This document shows, one piece after another, positions 1 through 7,484 of a stretch of 21,188 bases of DNA. Under the pieces are notes generated by a model. It was not told the origin of the DNA. It did no database searches and saw only the letters and a program-made list of their open reading frames with translations. The stretch lies in the IMG/VR virus record IMGVR_UViG_3300042294_002087, positions 1 to 21,188 of that record; one strand, written 5' to 3'. This stretch comes from a virus. Position 1 is the stretch's first letter, and every line of letters begins with the position of its first letter. The translations under genes were made by a program, and so were the position numbers.

Positions 1-272
1 TAGATTACGTTAACAACACAATATCCGGTACTGCATTAGAGGTATCTAATACTAATTTGCCGTACACATTAGTAAGTTCAATACCGCCAACACCGCCAAC
101 ACCCTGCTTTAATTGGTACAATAATTCGGGTGCCAACTGGTTAGGCGATTACGTTGCATGTGATGGAACTTCTTACCCGGCTGCAACATTAACCCCTGGG
201 CAGTTTGTATGCGCACAGGGTACACCCTTTACATTAACAGGCACCGATTTAGAACAAGGCGCACAATGCTAA
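1..272 (+). CDS. Tail-side protein, C-terminal fragment (5' end outside window)
   Basis: The frame beginning at base 3 is open from the window edge to the TAA at 270-272, so this is the last 89 or so residues of a longer protein and the TTG at 57 is not a convincing start. The fragment has a proline-rich linker (PPTPPTP), then a Cys/Trp/Gly-rich end with W-LGDYVACDGT, a TLTPGQ stretch and a final Cys. Cysteine-containing C-termini of this type occur on Bacteroidota phage tail-side proteins; I recognise the style but cannot name a family. The next gene follows after 4 bases, so they probably share a transcript. Tail or adhesin role is inferred from position only. Confidence 0.6.
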   Translation, partial: DYVNNTISGTALEVSNTNLPYTLVSSIPPTPPTPCFNWYNNSGANWLGDYVACDGTSYPAATLTPGQFVCAQGTPFTLTGTDLEQGAQC

Positions 273-276
273 TAAT

Positions 277-966
277 ATGACCCCCGTAACCGGCCAAAAG
301 CTAAACATATACAGATACAACTCAATCGCAATGACCGATACGCTTATTGCATGTGCAAGAAATTGCACATTCAGCGTGAACGTAAACGAGATGGAAACCA
401 CAGGAATAGCATCCGCATGGTTCAAAGAATCACGCCCGGATGTGGCTTCGTGGAGTATCTCCTGCGATGGCTTGGTGGTGTTAGATGACTATTCGTACCT
501 GTTCATGCTCAATTCCCAACTTGCCAGGGAGATAGTATCGTTTAAGTTTGTTATTGATAACGGTACTGCCGGAGGGTTGGTTATTGTATCGGGCTTAGTA
601 TGGTTACAATCAATCTCATTACAGGGCAATAATAAGGATATAAGTACCTACCAGGTAAACTATCAAGGTACTGGGGCGTATTCATTAGCAGGCACAACCA
701 TAACGCCTACAGGGGTGGTTATTAGCGGTACAACTACACAAGTGCTGCAATATACTGCCGGGGGCGGGGAAACTTCTATCGTTATACCGGGCGGGGCGGG
801 AAAGACTATGCTTTATGGTAGCCGTGGCGGTACATCGTTTGAAACGATTGTTTATTCGGGAGTACCGGGTACGGGGGCGAAGTGGACTATCTCAAGTGGT
901 ACGCTCGAAGTAGATGCCGGAGTGCCATTCTTTACGGGTGAGAAAATTATTATTTTAGTACAATAA
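277..966 (+). CDS. Hypothetical phage structural/adhesin-like protein
   Basis: This is a 229-residue protein with no signal peptide or membrane segment. The first half (residues about 1-115) is mixed alpha/beta and contains several Cys residues. The second half is rich in Gly, Thr and Val with short beta-strand-like stretches (TPTGVVISGTTTQV, AGGGETSIVIPGGAGK), as in trimeric tail-fibre or adhesin tips. It starts at ATG 277 in a TAATATG context with no Shine-Dalgarno. It lies 4 bases after the preceding partial gene and 9 bases before the secreted fibre-like gene, which fits a tail/host-recognition operon. I do not recognise a named family; virion location is inferred. Confidence 0.6.
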   Translation: MTPVTGQKLNIYRYNSIAMTDTLIACARNCTFSVNVNEMETTGIASAWFKESRPDVASWSISCDGLVVLDDYSYLFMLNSQLAREIVSFKFVIDNGTAGGLVIVSGLVWLQSISLQGNNKDISTYQVNYQGTGAYSLAGTTITPTGVVISGTTTQVLQYTAGGGETSIVIPGGAGKTMLYGSRGGTSFETIVYSGVPGTGAKWTISSGTLEVDAGVPFFTGEKIIILVQ

Positions 967-975
967 ACCTATACT

Positions 976-2274
976 ATGTTACAAAGATTATTATTAATTA
1001 CCCTTACTTTATGCAGCCTATCAGCATCCGCTCAATGGCAGCAAACGGGTTCTAAGGTACGTTACGTTAATGGGTTGGGTATTCCCACTAAGGATACGGC
1101 TGCCGGGGTGAGTGCTGATAGTTCGCAGATATTGATAAGGCCGGCTGATAGTTCGCTTTACATTAAGTATAAACGTACATGGGTGAAGGTTGGTGCAGGG
1201 GGAGGTGGTACCATTGGGGGGAGTGGTACTACGAACAGGGTGCCTAAGTTTACCGCAAGCACAACACTCGGTAACTCATCCATTGTGGATTCGGCTTCTG
1301 CGGTGGCTATGACTATTAACGCTTCAGGCAATATTGGAGTAGGTACAACAAACGCCTCGAATAAATTTGTTGTAAGTAATGCAGGGCTATCGGGATTCGA
1401 GGTAGCCCCAACAGGAGGAGTATCAAGTGGAGTATTATTACAGGCATACAATCGTAACACTTTAGCCTACATGGCTCAATCTTATTACGCATTAGGGCAT
1501 ACGTGGAATGTGGGTACTGCTGCTGCAACAAGGGCTATGGATATTGCATCGGGCGGGGCGGTACTGATAAATACCACCACCGATAACGGAGTAGATAAAT
1601 TACAGGTGAATGGAAGCATGAATGTAAGCACACTTGCAACGGCTCAAAATTTATCGGTTACGAATAACGCAACAATATCAAACAAATTAGCCATAAGGAC
1701 AACAACACAAACTGCTAATTTAACTGTATTAGGAGGTTACTCTATTGGAGGCTCAATTCCAACAGACTGGAATTTTATGTCAGCAGGCAGAGCAGGAGTT
1801 GTAAGTTCAAATAAAGGATTCTATTTTGATATTATAGGTGGTAGTTATGCAGAATTTTCAACATTTGATTGGGGAACATCGCAGCCTTATAATATGGTAT
1901 TTCAAGGCAATGGGGGTAGATTGCTTGTAGCAACCACTACCGATAACACGGTTGATAGATTACAAGTCAACGGCTCAATCTCCGGTATCGGAATGAAACA
2001 AGCCTACGTTACCAAAACAGGCGCATACACCGCCACCAATGATGACTACGTTATTGATTGTACTTCCGGTACTTTCACCGTTACGCTTCCTGCATCATCG
2101 GGTCGCACAGGTAGAATACTAATCATTAAGAATAGCGGAGCAGGTACGATAACCGTTGATGGTAACGCATCCGAAACTATTGATGGGGCTGCTACCTACG
2201 CAATATCCGTACAATATGGAACTATTCAAATAATGTCAGATGGCACCAACTGGAAAATTATCTCTAAATTCTAA
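976..2274 (+). CDS. Fibre/adhesin-like protein with Sec signal peptide
   Basis: The 432-residue protein begins with a classic signal peptide (basic MLQR, hydrophobic core, probable cleavage after SASA before QW). After a linker with a Gly-rich hinge (residues about 74-83) come repeated units of the G-xx-GVGTT / NTTTDNGVDKLQVNGS type near residues 117, 198, 235 and 318, the 'versions' repeat common in Bacteroidota phage fibres and surface proteins. The last 90 residues (YVTKTGAYTATNDDYVIDC onward) form a compact beta domain found at fibre ends. There is no S74 chaperone peptidase. A signal peptide on a fibre-like phage protein is unusual and may mean it is displayed on the host rather than assembled directly into virions. 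The repeats are visible; the location is inferred. Confidence 0.72.
   Translation: MLQRLLLITLTLCSLSASAQWQQTGSKVRYVNGLGIPTKDTAAGVSADSSQILIRPADSSLYIKYKRTWVKVGAGGGGTIGGSGTTNRVPKFTASTTLGNSSIVDSASAVAMTINASGNIGVGTTNASNKFVVSNAGLSGFEVAPTGGVSSGVLLQAYNRNTLAYMAQSYYALGHTWNVGTAAATRAMDIASGGAVLINTTTDNGVDKLQVNGSMNVSTLATAQNLSVTNNATISNKLAIRTTTQTANLTVLGGYSIGGSIPTDWNFMSAGRAGVVSSNKGFYFDIIGGSYAEFSTFDWGTSQPYNMVFQGNGGRLLVATTTDNTVDRLQVNGSISGIGMKQAYVTKTGAYTATNDDYVIDCTSGTFTVTLPASSGRTGRILIIKNSGAGTITVDGNASETIDGAATYAISVQYGTIQIMSDGTNWKIISKF
1681..1920 (+). other. AT-richer segment inside the fibre gene, flanked by homologous repeats
   Basis: By hand count this 240-base stretch is about 37% G+C, while the first 60 bases sampled upstream (1081-1140) are 50%. 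It lies between two similar coding repeats, one near 1569-1616 (NTTTDNGVDKLQVNGS) and one near 1930-1977 (ATTTDNTVDRLQVNGS). This layout fits exchange of a fibre module by recombination between the repeats, but that is inference. Confidence 0.4.
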
Positions 2275-2282
2275 TACCTTTG
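2275..2282 (+). promoter_or_regulatory. Possible Bacteroidota -7 element (TACCTTTG) just before gene at 2287
   Basis: TACCTTTG matches TAnnTTTG and ends 4 bases before the ATG at 2287, so a transcript from it would be nearly leaderless. No TTG is present at the expected upstream spacing (only CTG at about 22 bases), which weakens the call. Confidence 0.35.
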
Positions 2283-2286
2283 TAAT

Positions 2287-2628
2287 ATGATAACAGCAAT
2301 CGCCCTTTCAATCGCACTAACTACAACCGCACCCGTGCAAGTGCAAACGCAAACGGATACTATTCCACACTCAATACAAATTAAAGATGTTGAGTCCAAC
2401 AAGTTTACAAAAGATACCACTTCGCAAATAACGTGGAGTATATTCGGACTCACAGGAGATAGTGATGCCGGATGTACGGCATACGTGGTAGCCTATGACA
2501 AGAAAGGCCGTAAAGTAATGGATGCAAACGTACCTATCCCGCCTTCTATTTTAGAACAATGGGGTAACTATGCAAAACTTATAGATAATTATATCATCTC
2601 ATTGTATAAAGTTCAAAAAAAGAAATAA
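2287..2628 (+). CDS. Small exported hypothetical protein
   Basis: This is a 113-residue protein with an N-terminal hydrophobic segment (residues about 2-14, rich in Ala, Leu, Ile and Thr) that looks like a Sec signal peptide, followed by a Gln/Thr-rich linker. The mature part has a DSDAGCTAYVVAYDKKGRKV beta-hairpin-like stretch and a basic KKK end. It stands directly before the lysis cassette, and its TAA overlaps the next ATG by one base (TAATG), so the two are probably translationally coupled. I do not recognise the family. Export is inferred from the N-terminus. Confidence 0.6.
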   Translation: MITAIALSIALTTTAPVQVQTQTDTIPHSIQIKDVESNKFTKDTTSQITWSIFGLTGDSDAGCTAYVVAYDKKGRKVMDANVPIPPSILEQWGNYAKLIDNYIISLYKVQKKK

Positions 2629-2810
2629 TGGAGCAGCACGTAGATAGCACATCGGTAAAGGGGTTACTATTCACAATGGGTTTATGGATGTTAGCACACG
2701 TTACCGCCTCGCAGGTGGCTACCTACTGCACAATACTATCGGCAATCGTTACTATTATTGTAAACATACAAAAGTTTAAACATGGCAAAGACAAGCATAG
2801 GACTGACTAA
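2628..2810 (+). CDS. Holin-like small membrane protein
   Basis: The 60-residue protein has two hydrophobic segments (about residues 10-24 and 27-47) separated by a short polar turn, then a strongly basic, hydrophilic tail (KFKHGKDKHRTD). Small size, one or two membrane segments and a charged C-terminus are the usual holin features, and it is followed by a second membrane protein, a spanin-like protein and an endolysin. Its start overlaps the preceding stop by one base and its end overlaps the next gene by 29 bases. Holin families share little sequence, so the call depends on topology and neighbours. Confidence 0.55.
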   Translation: MEQHVDSTSVKGLLFTMGLWMLAHVTASQVATYCTILSAIVTIIVNIQKFKHGKDKHRTD

Positions 2811-3033
2811 CGTAAACTACCCCGCCCCGAAATGGTACCGCAAATCCAAAAGGGTTATCGGGTTGTTATCCGGCCCCACCGTGTTGGCGGTATTTCAGAT
2901 ATTTAAACTAACTGACCACCAAATGGCAAGCGTGGCAACGGTAATAGCTTTCCTTCCTACATTATTAGAGGTATTTTCCGCAATACTTGCAAACGGCGAA
3001 CAATATGCAGCTATCGATGAAAAGCCCGAATAA
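2782..3033 (+). CDS. Second holin-like or holin-partner membrane protein
   Basis: The protein has 83 residues, with a basic N-terminus (WYRKSKR) followed by two hydrophobic helices (about residues 25-42 and 48-69) and a short acidic end. It overlaps the upstream 60-residue membrane protein by 29 bases in another frame and the spanin-like gene by 17 bases. Two adjacent small membrane proteins suggest a holin with an antiholin or a two-component holin, but the sequence does not tell which is which. Confidence 0.55.
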   Translation: MAKTSIGLTNVNYPAPKWYRKSKRVIGLLSGPTVLAVFQIFKLTDHQMASVATVIAFLPTLLEVFSAILANGEQYAAIDEKPE

Positions 3034-3505
3034 TTCGGACAGTTGGGTAAAGTGGTGGGTACTTGCAATGGTTTTGCTATTCGTGCTGATTATGACATCA
3101 TGCAATAGTGTAAAGAAATCGCAAACCACTACGCAGGAGCAAACTACAACAATATACCTACGTGATACGGTACACGTTAAGGTAGTGGATACCTCACGCA
3201 TCGTAACCGAACTACAGGAATTTAATACAAAGACTATTGAACTATACGATACCGTGTATAAAGATGTGCCTGTATTACGCCAACGGATAATATACGAAAA
3301 CGTAAAGCAGCAACGCACCGAATCGCAGGTAGGTATTACAAAGGATAGTGTAGCGGGTAGCGTGAGTAATACGGTTGCACTTAGCAAGGTAGAATCAACA
3401 AGCAGTAAGAAATCTAATCGCGTACCTTTTATCGGAATTATAATCGGAGGTATTGTAATAATTATAATCTATGGCATCCGTAAAACCTATCGTTTCTTTA
3501 ATTGA
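3017..3505 (+). CDS. Candidate unimolecular spanin (u-spanin)
   Basis: Starting at ATG 3017 gives 162 residues; ATGs at 2987 and 3005 lie deeper inside the upstream gene and would precede an otherwise normal lipoprotein signal. Residues 11-28 are hydrophobic and end in a lipobox-like MTS-C (Cys29). A long polar, coiled-coil-prone periplasmic region follows (about 30-130). A second membrane helix, rich in Ile and Gly, lies at about 138-153 and ends in a basic cytoplasmic tail (RKTYRFFN). An N-terminal lipid anchor plus C-terminal membrane helix is the layout of phage T1 gp11, a u-spanin joining the outer and inner membranes for the last step of lysis. The gene sits between holin-like genes and the endolysin. 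Function is inferred from topology and context. Confidence 0.6.
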   Translation: MKSPNNSDSWVKWWVLAMVLLFVLIMTSCNSVKKSQTTTQEQTTTIYLRDTVHVKVVDTSRIVTELQEFNTKTIELYDTVYKDVPVLRQRIIYENVKQQRTESQVGITKDSVAGSVSNTVALSKVESTSSKKSNRVPFIGIIIGGIVIIIIYGIRKTYRFFN

Positions 3506-4040
3506 GTATAAGGCTATGTTTGATTCCATGCAAGTGGATGAGGATAAAGCAGCCGAAATAGCAAAAGCCGTTGCACTAATTACTAAAGGCAAGCAGCGTT
3601 ACCTTTCCGTTACTGCAAAACTCAATCTCAAATGCCCGTGGTACGCTCTGGGGATAGTTCACTACCTCGAAGGCAGTTGCAATTTCTCAAAGCATATCCA
3701 CAATGGCGATCCATTAACCGCCCGTACATGGCAAGTACCTGCAGGCCGGCCATTACTACCGCCACAATTTGGTAAGTCATACACATGGGAGGAATCAGCA
3801 GAAGATTGGTTTAGGTTAAAGAATTGGCACAAATGGCAAGATTGGGGGGTGCAAGATATGTTGTATAGATTTGAAGCAAATAACGGATTCGGGTATCGTA
3901 AGCGGTCGGTTGCTACTCCTTACCTATGGAGTTATAGCGATCATTACGACAAAGGCAAATTTGTAGCGGATGGAAAGTACAATCCCGAAGCCGTGAGCAA
4001 GCAAGTCGGGGCGGCAATTTTGCTTAAGGAATTGATGTAA
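3471..4040 (+). CDS. Lysozyme-like endolysin
   Basis: The 189-residue protein shows the pattern of a phage lysozyme-like family: HYLEGSCNF (likely catalytic Glu67), then HNGDPLTARTWQVPAGRP, a Trp-rich block with LYRFEANNGFGYR, and an end with PYLWSYSDHY, GKFVADGK and VSKQVGAAILL. These positions recur together in phage and bacterial peptidoglycan hydrolases of this group, which cut glycan strands. There is no signal peptide, so it needs the holin to reach the wall. It overlaps the spanin-like gene by 35 bases, which keeps the lysis cassette compact. The family match is from memory of the motif pattern. Confidence 0.75.
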   Translation: MASVKPIVSLIEYKAMFDSMQVDEDKAAEIAKAVALITKGKQRYLSVTAKLNLKCPWYALGIVHYLEGSCNFSKHIHNGDPLTARTWQVPAGRPLLPPQFGKSYTWEESAEDWFRLKNWHKWQDWGVQDMLYRFEANNGFGYRKRSVATPYLWSYSDHYDKGKFVADGKYNPEAVSKQVGAAILLKELM

Positions 4041-4062
4041 TTTTACACTACAATTATAAATC

Positions 4063-4473
4063 ATGGCAGTATTTAATAAATTCAACCCGTTCGTAGAGGC
4101 AGTTGCTGAAAAGGTACACAATTTGGGTTCAGACCAACTTACTCTTGCACTAACTAATACCTTACCCACATCGGCAAATAGTGTGCTTGCAGACATTACG
4201 CAAATTACATACACCAACCTTTCTACCCGTAACCTCACTACTTCTGCATCTTCGCAGACTGCCGGGCTTTACAAGTTGGTAGTGAATGACATTACTCTGA
4301 CATCCACAGGTGGTAGTACCGGGCCATTCAGATACTTAGTAGTTTACAACTCTACGGCTGCGGGCGGGCCTTTGATTGGTTGGTATGATTACGGTACTTC
4401 ACTAACCTTGAATAGCGGTGAATCTTTGGCAGTTGACTTTGATGGCACGAATGGACTATTAACAATACAATAA
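4063..4473 (+). CDS. Conserved phage structural-type protein
   Basis: The 136-residue protein begins MAVFNKFNPFVEAVAEKVHN and continues with SDQLTLALTNTLP and VLADITQITY, the pattern of a widespread tailed-phage family usually annotated as a structural or hypothetical protein. The rest is beta-rich with a final GESLAVDFDGTNGLLTIQ strand pair. Its stop overlaps the next ATG by one base (TAATG). It sits 22 bases after the endolysin and heads a second structural block. The exact virion role is unknown to me. Confidence 0.62.
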   Translation: MAVFNKFNPFVEAVAEKVHNLGSDQLTLALTNTLPTSANSVLADITQITYTNLSTRNLTTSASSQTAGLYKLVVNDITLTSTGGSTGPFRYLVVYNSTAAGGPLIGWYDYGTSLTLNSGESLAVDFDGTNGLLTIQ

Positions 4474-4904
4474 TGGCAGATAACGTAGGATATACACCGG
4501 GGAGCGGTGCAACAATCGCAGCAGATGATATAGGGGGTATCCTGTTTCAAAGGGTGAAGCCTGTGTGGGGTGTTGATGGAGTTGCACAGGATGTAAACGA
4601 AACTACCCCTCTGCCCGTAACTGCCACACAGGAGTTAATGCAGGCTATCGAAGCGATGCGGATGGCTATACACGCTTTAACCCGTACTATTGGACTTGCG
4701 CAGGTTAACCCGCTCACAGGGCGTATGCTTGTTGACCCATCGGGGGTTACTTCGCCTGTATCCGGTACGGTATCTGCCAACCAATCAGGTACCTGGAACA
4801 TAACCAACCTTGCCACCATTGGCGGTGTGGCTGCTAACTCACAGGTTCAATCATTTGAGAGAATGACTGCCGATAATTTAAGAAGAAATATAAACGTAAC
4901 ATAA
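4473..4904 (+). CDS. Conserved phage tail-side protein (VGYTPGSG family)
   Basis: The 143-residue protein starts MADNVGYTPGSGATIAADDI and then GGILFQRVKPVWG, a start seen in many tailed-phage proteins next to tail or receptor-binding genes. A short helix (LMQAIEAMRMAIHALTRTIG) is followed by a low-complexity beta part with SGTVSANQSGTW and a basic RRNINV end. It is coupled on both sides by one-base TAATG overlaps. No biochemical function is known to me; a structural role is inferred from conservation and position. Confidence 0.62.
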   Translation: MADNVGYTPGSGATIAADDIGGILFQRVKPVWGVDGVAQDVNETTPLPVTATQELMQAIEAMRMAIHALTRTIGLAQVNPLTGRMLVDPSGVTSPVSGTVSANQSGTWNITNLATIGGVAANSQVQSFERMTADNLRRNINVT

Positions 4905-6337
4905 TGCCTACAACTAACGGAAATAGACAGATATTAGATTTGAAGAGATGGGAGCAAGTAACCCCTGCACCTTCGGCATCAGCAGCAGGTGCATTCATTG
5001 CATCTTCCCGGCACTTTAAGCAGAATCAGTTATATGTCAACGGTGCAACTACTGCCTGGCTTTATAACCCTAATGAAGATGGATGGGTGCAACTTCCTTC
5101 GCCAGCATTAGCCGGGTCGGTATCAGCCGGGGCATCCGCTACCGCAGGGGCATGGAGTACAGGTACAACTATTGGCTCATCGCTGACTGCAACGGCAGGT
5201 ACTACCTCTACAATTACAACCAACCAAACTATCGCCCGCTCACTTGCAGGGTATTCAATACACATCTTATCCGGGCCTAACGCAGGAGTTACGCTGCAAA
5301 TCGTTTCTAACACTATTGGAACTAACGCAATTATTACCGTAGCAACACAGGCATCGGCTTTCTCTGCTTCTACGGTTTATCGTTTATGCACTCCGGTATG
5401 GTATGTACTGGGTGCAGGTACTTTGGCAGCAGGTTCTTTCCGTAAATATGACTACGCAACAAATACATGGACTACCCTATCTCAAACCGGATTGGCTGCA
5501 TCACTTGCCACGGATGGCAAACTGATAGCAACACCTTCTTGGTATGACCAGGATTATGTGGCATTAGCTTCCGGTACGGCAACATCCGCAACGGCAACCA
5601 CTTTGGTAAATACCGGTAAGACATGGACTGCATCTCAATGGATTAACTCACAGGTTAGAATTGTAAGCGGAACAGGGGCAGGGCAACTTCGTACGATTAC
5701 GGCAAACACAACCGACACGCTCACCGTTGCAACGTGGACTACAACACCGGATGCAACTTCGGTGTATCAAATTAGCGGGAATGATAACTTCCTGTACTAC
5801 ATGGGTAATGGTGCAGTTACCATGTACCGATACGATATAGGTGCCAACACCTGGAGTACCTTATCCCCCGGTGCAGCAAGGGCAGCAGCACCCGGAGCGG
5901 GGATGTCAGGGCATTGGATTTATGGTGTTACTAATAGCACATGGACAAACGAATCAGCTATTATCAACGGGCGTAGAATCTACTCATTCAGAGGTAGTGC
6001 AGGTGCCGTACTTGATTACTACGACATAGCCGCTAACACATGGGTATCGGGTGTAACGTATGCACCTTTGACCGAAACATTCACAACGGGTACAAAGTAT
6101 GCGTACTACGCAGATAACATTTACATACAAAAGGATGCCACAAACAGGTGGTTCAAATACCATATAGCAGGTAATGCGATGGATGGATGGAATACTATGC
6201 CTGTAGTGCAAGGCGCTGCCATCGTTGGGGATACGGCTTTTGATGTTGAATATCAAGATGGGGCAACGGTTATAATCTATGTGTATATGTTGATGAACAC
6301 ATCAACTCTAATGTTCAGACAAATGGCAATTCAATAA
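4904..6337 (+). CDS. Kelch-like beta-propeller structural protein
   Basis: The 477-residue protein contains at least five blade-like motifs of the form Y-D-x(3)-N-x-W-x(2)-L: LYNPNEDGWVQLP, YDYATNTWTTL, YRYDIGANTWSTL, YYDIAANTWVSG and FKYHIAGNAMDGWNTM. This is the kelch signature of a beta-propeller. Two related insertions interrupt the blades, one centred on ILSGPNAGVTLQIVSNT (residues about 100-165) and one on IVSGTGAGQLRTITANT (about 225-295); both end in a TSVY-type strand. There is no signal peptide. Its context suggests a virion surface protein, perhaps binding carbohydrate or protein. The repeats are visible in the sequence; the role is inferred. Confidence 0.65.
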   Translation: MPTTNGNRQILDLKRWEQVTPAPSASAAGAFIASSRHFKQNQLYVNGATTAWLYNPNEDGWVQLPSPALAGSVSAGASATAGAWSTGTTIGSSLTATAGTTSTITTNQTIARSLAGYSIHILSGPNAGVTLQIVSNTIGTNAIITVATQASAFSASTVYRLCTPVWYVLGAGTLAAGSFRKYDYATNTWTTLSQTGLAASLATDGKLIATPSWYDQDYVALASGTATSATATTLVNTGKTWTASQWINSQVRIVSGTGAGQLRTITANTTDTLTVATWTTTPDATSVYQISGNDNFLYYMGNGAVTMYRYDIGANTWSTLSPGAARAAAPGAGMSGHWIYGVTNSTWTNESAIINGRRIYSFRGSAGAVLDYYDIAANTWVSGVTYAPLTETFTTGTKYAYYADNIYIQKDATNRWFKYHIAGNAMDGWNTMPVVQGAAIVGDTAFDVEYQDGATVIIYVYMLMNTSTLMFRQMAIQ

Positions 6338-6338
6338 T

Positions 6339-6494
6339 ATGACACAGGCAGAAACTAAAGAAATACTATCACGGCAAATCAATCAACTTGAGATGCTGAT
6401 TTCTGCCGCAAAGCAGAGGGGAGACTTGAAGGCAGCCATACAATTAACAACTGAATTAACCGAGGCAAAGGATGCTTTTAACGCTATTACGTAA
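6339..6494 (+). CDS. 51-residue helical small protein
   Basis: ATG 6339 lies one base after the TAA of the propeller gene and gives a 51-residue protein ending at TAA 6492-6494. It is strongly helical and charged, with alternating Lys/Glu and Leu/Ile positions (QINQLEMLISAAKQRGDL, AAIQLTTELTEAKDAF), typical of a short coiled coil. It overlaps the next gene by 23 bases. Its spacing, codon pattern and lack of other coding frames support a real gene. Function unknown; it could be a small structural or chaperone-like protein. Confidence 0.6.
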   Translation: MTQAETKEILSRQINQLEMLISAAKQRGDLKAAIQLTTELTEAKDAFNAIT

Positions 6495-7215
6495 TACTGG
6501 AGCAACAGGCAATACCATTGTTGCGGATAGGGGTGAATACACCCTAACGGGTAACGTAATAGATTTAAGAAGTGCATTTCAGATAGCTGCAACGGTAGCA
6601 GCCTTCACCCTATCCGGTGGTGATGCTAACTTTCAACTGGGCAAAACCGTTGTAGCCGATACGGCTACCTACACGCTGACCGGAAACGATGCAGGCACAA
6701 CCGCAGCACGTAGAATCGCAGCCGATCAATCAACGTATGTACTCACAGGGTTCGATGCCAACTTCCAAGTAGTCAAATCAGTCGCAGCCGATAGAGGTAC
6801 ATTTGTACTTACCGGAAACGATGCCGGGGTTATAGCTTCACGTGCTATTGCAGCCGATAGGGGAACATTTACGCTTATAGGCAACGCAGCCACAATAGAT
6901 ATACTTCGCACACTCGTAGCGGACAAAGGCACTTATCTACTCACAGGCAACGATGCCACATTGCAGAAAGAAGGGGATGCCGTACTCACCGCCGAACGTG
7001 GTATATTTATACTCACAGGTTTTGATGCGAATCTCATTGTACCTTTGTATCAGTTCAACTCAAACGTAACAATTCAATCAGCGCAAACTACACAGGTAAA
7101 TATTGTAAGTCAGCAGAATAGTACCGTTACTATTGATAACGAACAAAGCACAACGGTAACAATACAGAAATCAAATGATTATAACGTAACTATAACCTCA
7201 ATATTTGAATCATGA
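6472..7215 (+). CDS. 22-residue tandem-repeat structural protein
   Basis: The 247-residue protein holds eight copies of a unit of about 22 residues (residues 17-195) with consensus AADRGT(Y/F)xLTG(N/F)DA followed by a variable half. The last two copies are 24 and 23 residues. A second region (about 196-247) carries a looser VTI-type repeat (SNVTIQ, STVTID, TTVTIQ, YNVTIT). Such repeats probably form a beta-solenoid or stacked fibre shaft. There is no signal peptide. It overlaps the small helical gene upstream by 23 bases and the next gene by 4 (ATGA). A role in the tail or capsid surface is inferred; the LTGNDA repeat is familiar from phage structural proteins. Confidence 0.65.
   Translation: MLLTLLRNTGATGNTIVADRGEYTLTGNVIDLRSAFQIAATVAAFTLSGGDANFQLGKTVVADTATYTLTGNDAGTTAARRIAADQSTYVLTGFDANFQVVKSVAADRGTFVLTGNDAGVIASRAIAADRGTFTLIGNAATIDILRTLVADKGTYLLTGNDATLQKEGDAVLTAERGIFILTGFDANLIVPLYQFNSNVTIQSAQTTQVNIVSQQNSTVTIDNEQSTTVTIQKSNDYNVTITSIFES
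6520..7056 (+). repeat. Eight in-frame tandem repeats of about 66 bp
   Basis: These bases encode the eight 22-24 residue units of the LTGNDA protein. The copies differ in sequence at many positions, so they are old or selected to diverge, and are not a fresh slippage product. Confidence 0.7.
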
Positions 7216-7484
7216 TCTACAACGGAACTAACGTAACGATAAAACTAACAGAGCAAGGGGTTAATTTACACAACCCTACTTCTGCCGACATTTACTACAA
7301 AAAACCCAATGGGGAAACAGGTTCATGGGGAGCAACTATTATAGCTAACCATGAGATAACCTACACCACAACGGTTGGCGATATAGATGTTCCAGGCGTT
7401 TGGATATTGCAGGGGTTCGTTGTAAAGGCCGGGGTAACTTACAAAACTTCAATCGCACAAATGATTGTGGAAGCAAGTTTATGA
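7212..7484 (+). CDS. Ig-like/BppU-type tail-associated protein
   Basis: The 90-residue protein follows a pattern common in phage tail-side Ig-like proteins: a start with NGTNVTIKLTEQG, an IYYKKPNGETGSW strand pair, an ITYTTTVGDIDVPGVW turn and an LQGFVVKAG strand, ending in a V-E-A-S-L strand. The PNG / YTTT-GD-D-PG-W-LQG positions match small beta-sandwich proteins such as the N-terminal part of BppU-like baseplate proteins. It overlaps both neighbours by 4 bases (ATGA), so it is translated with them. The fold is a moderate inference; the exact role is unknown. Confidence 0.55.
   Translation: MIYNGTNVTIKLTEQGVNLHNPTSADIYYKKPNGETGSWGATIIANHEITYTTTVGDIDVPGVWILQGFVVKAGVTYKTSIAQMIVEASL

Noticed and set aside
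2965-3387. 140-codon minus-strand frame opposite the spanin-like gene
   Set aside because: It is a shadow of a strong lysis cassette on the plus strand and shows no recognisable domain or operon partner.
7041-7048. TACCTTTG inside the 22-residue repeat gene as a promoter
   Set aside because: It lies well inside a coding gene with no TTG at the right spacing.
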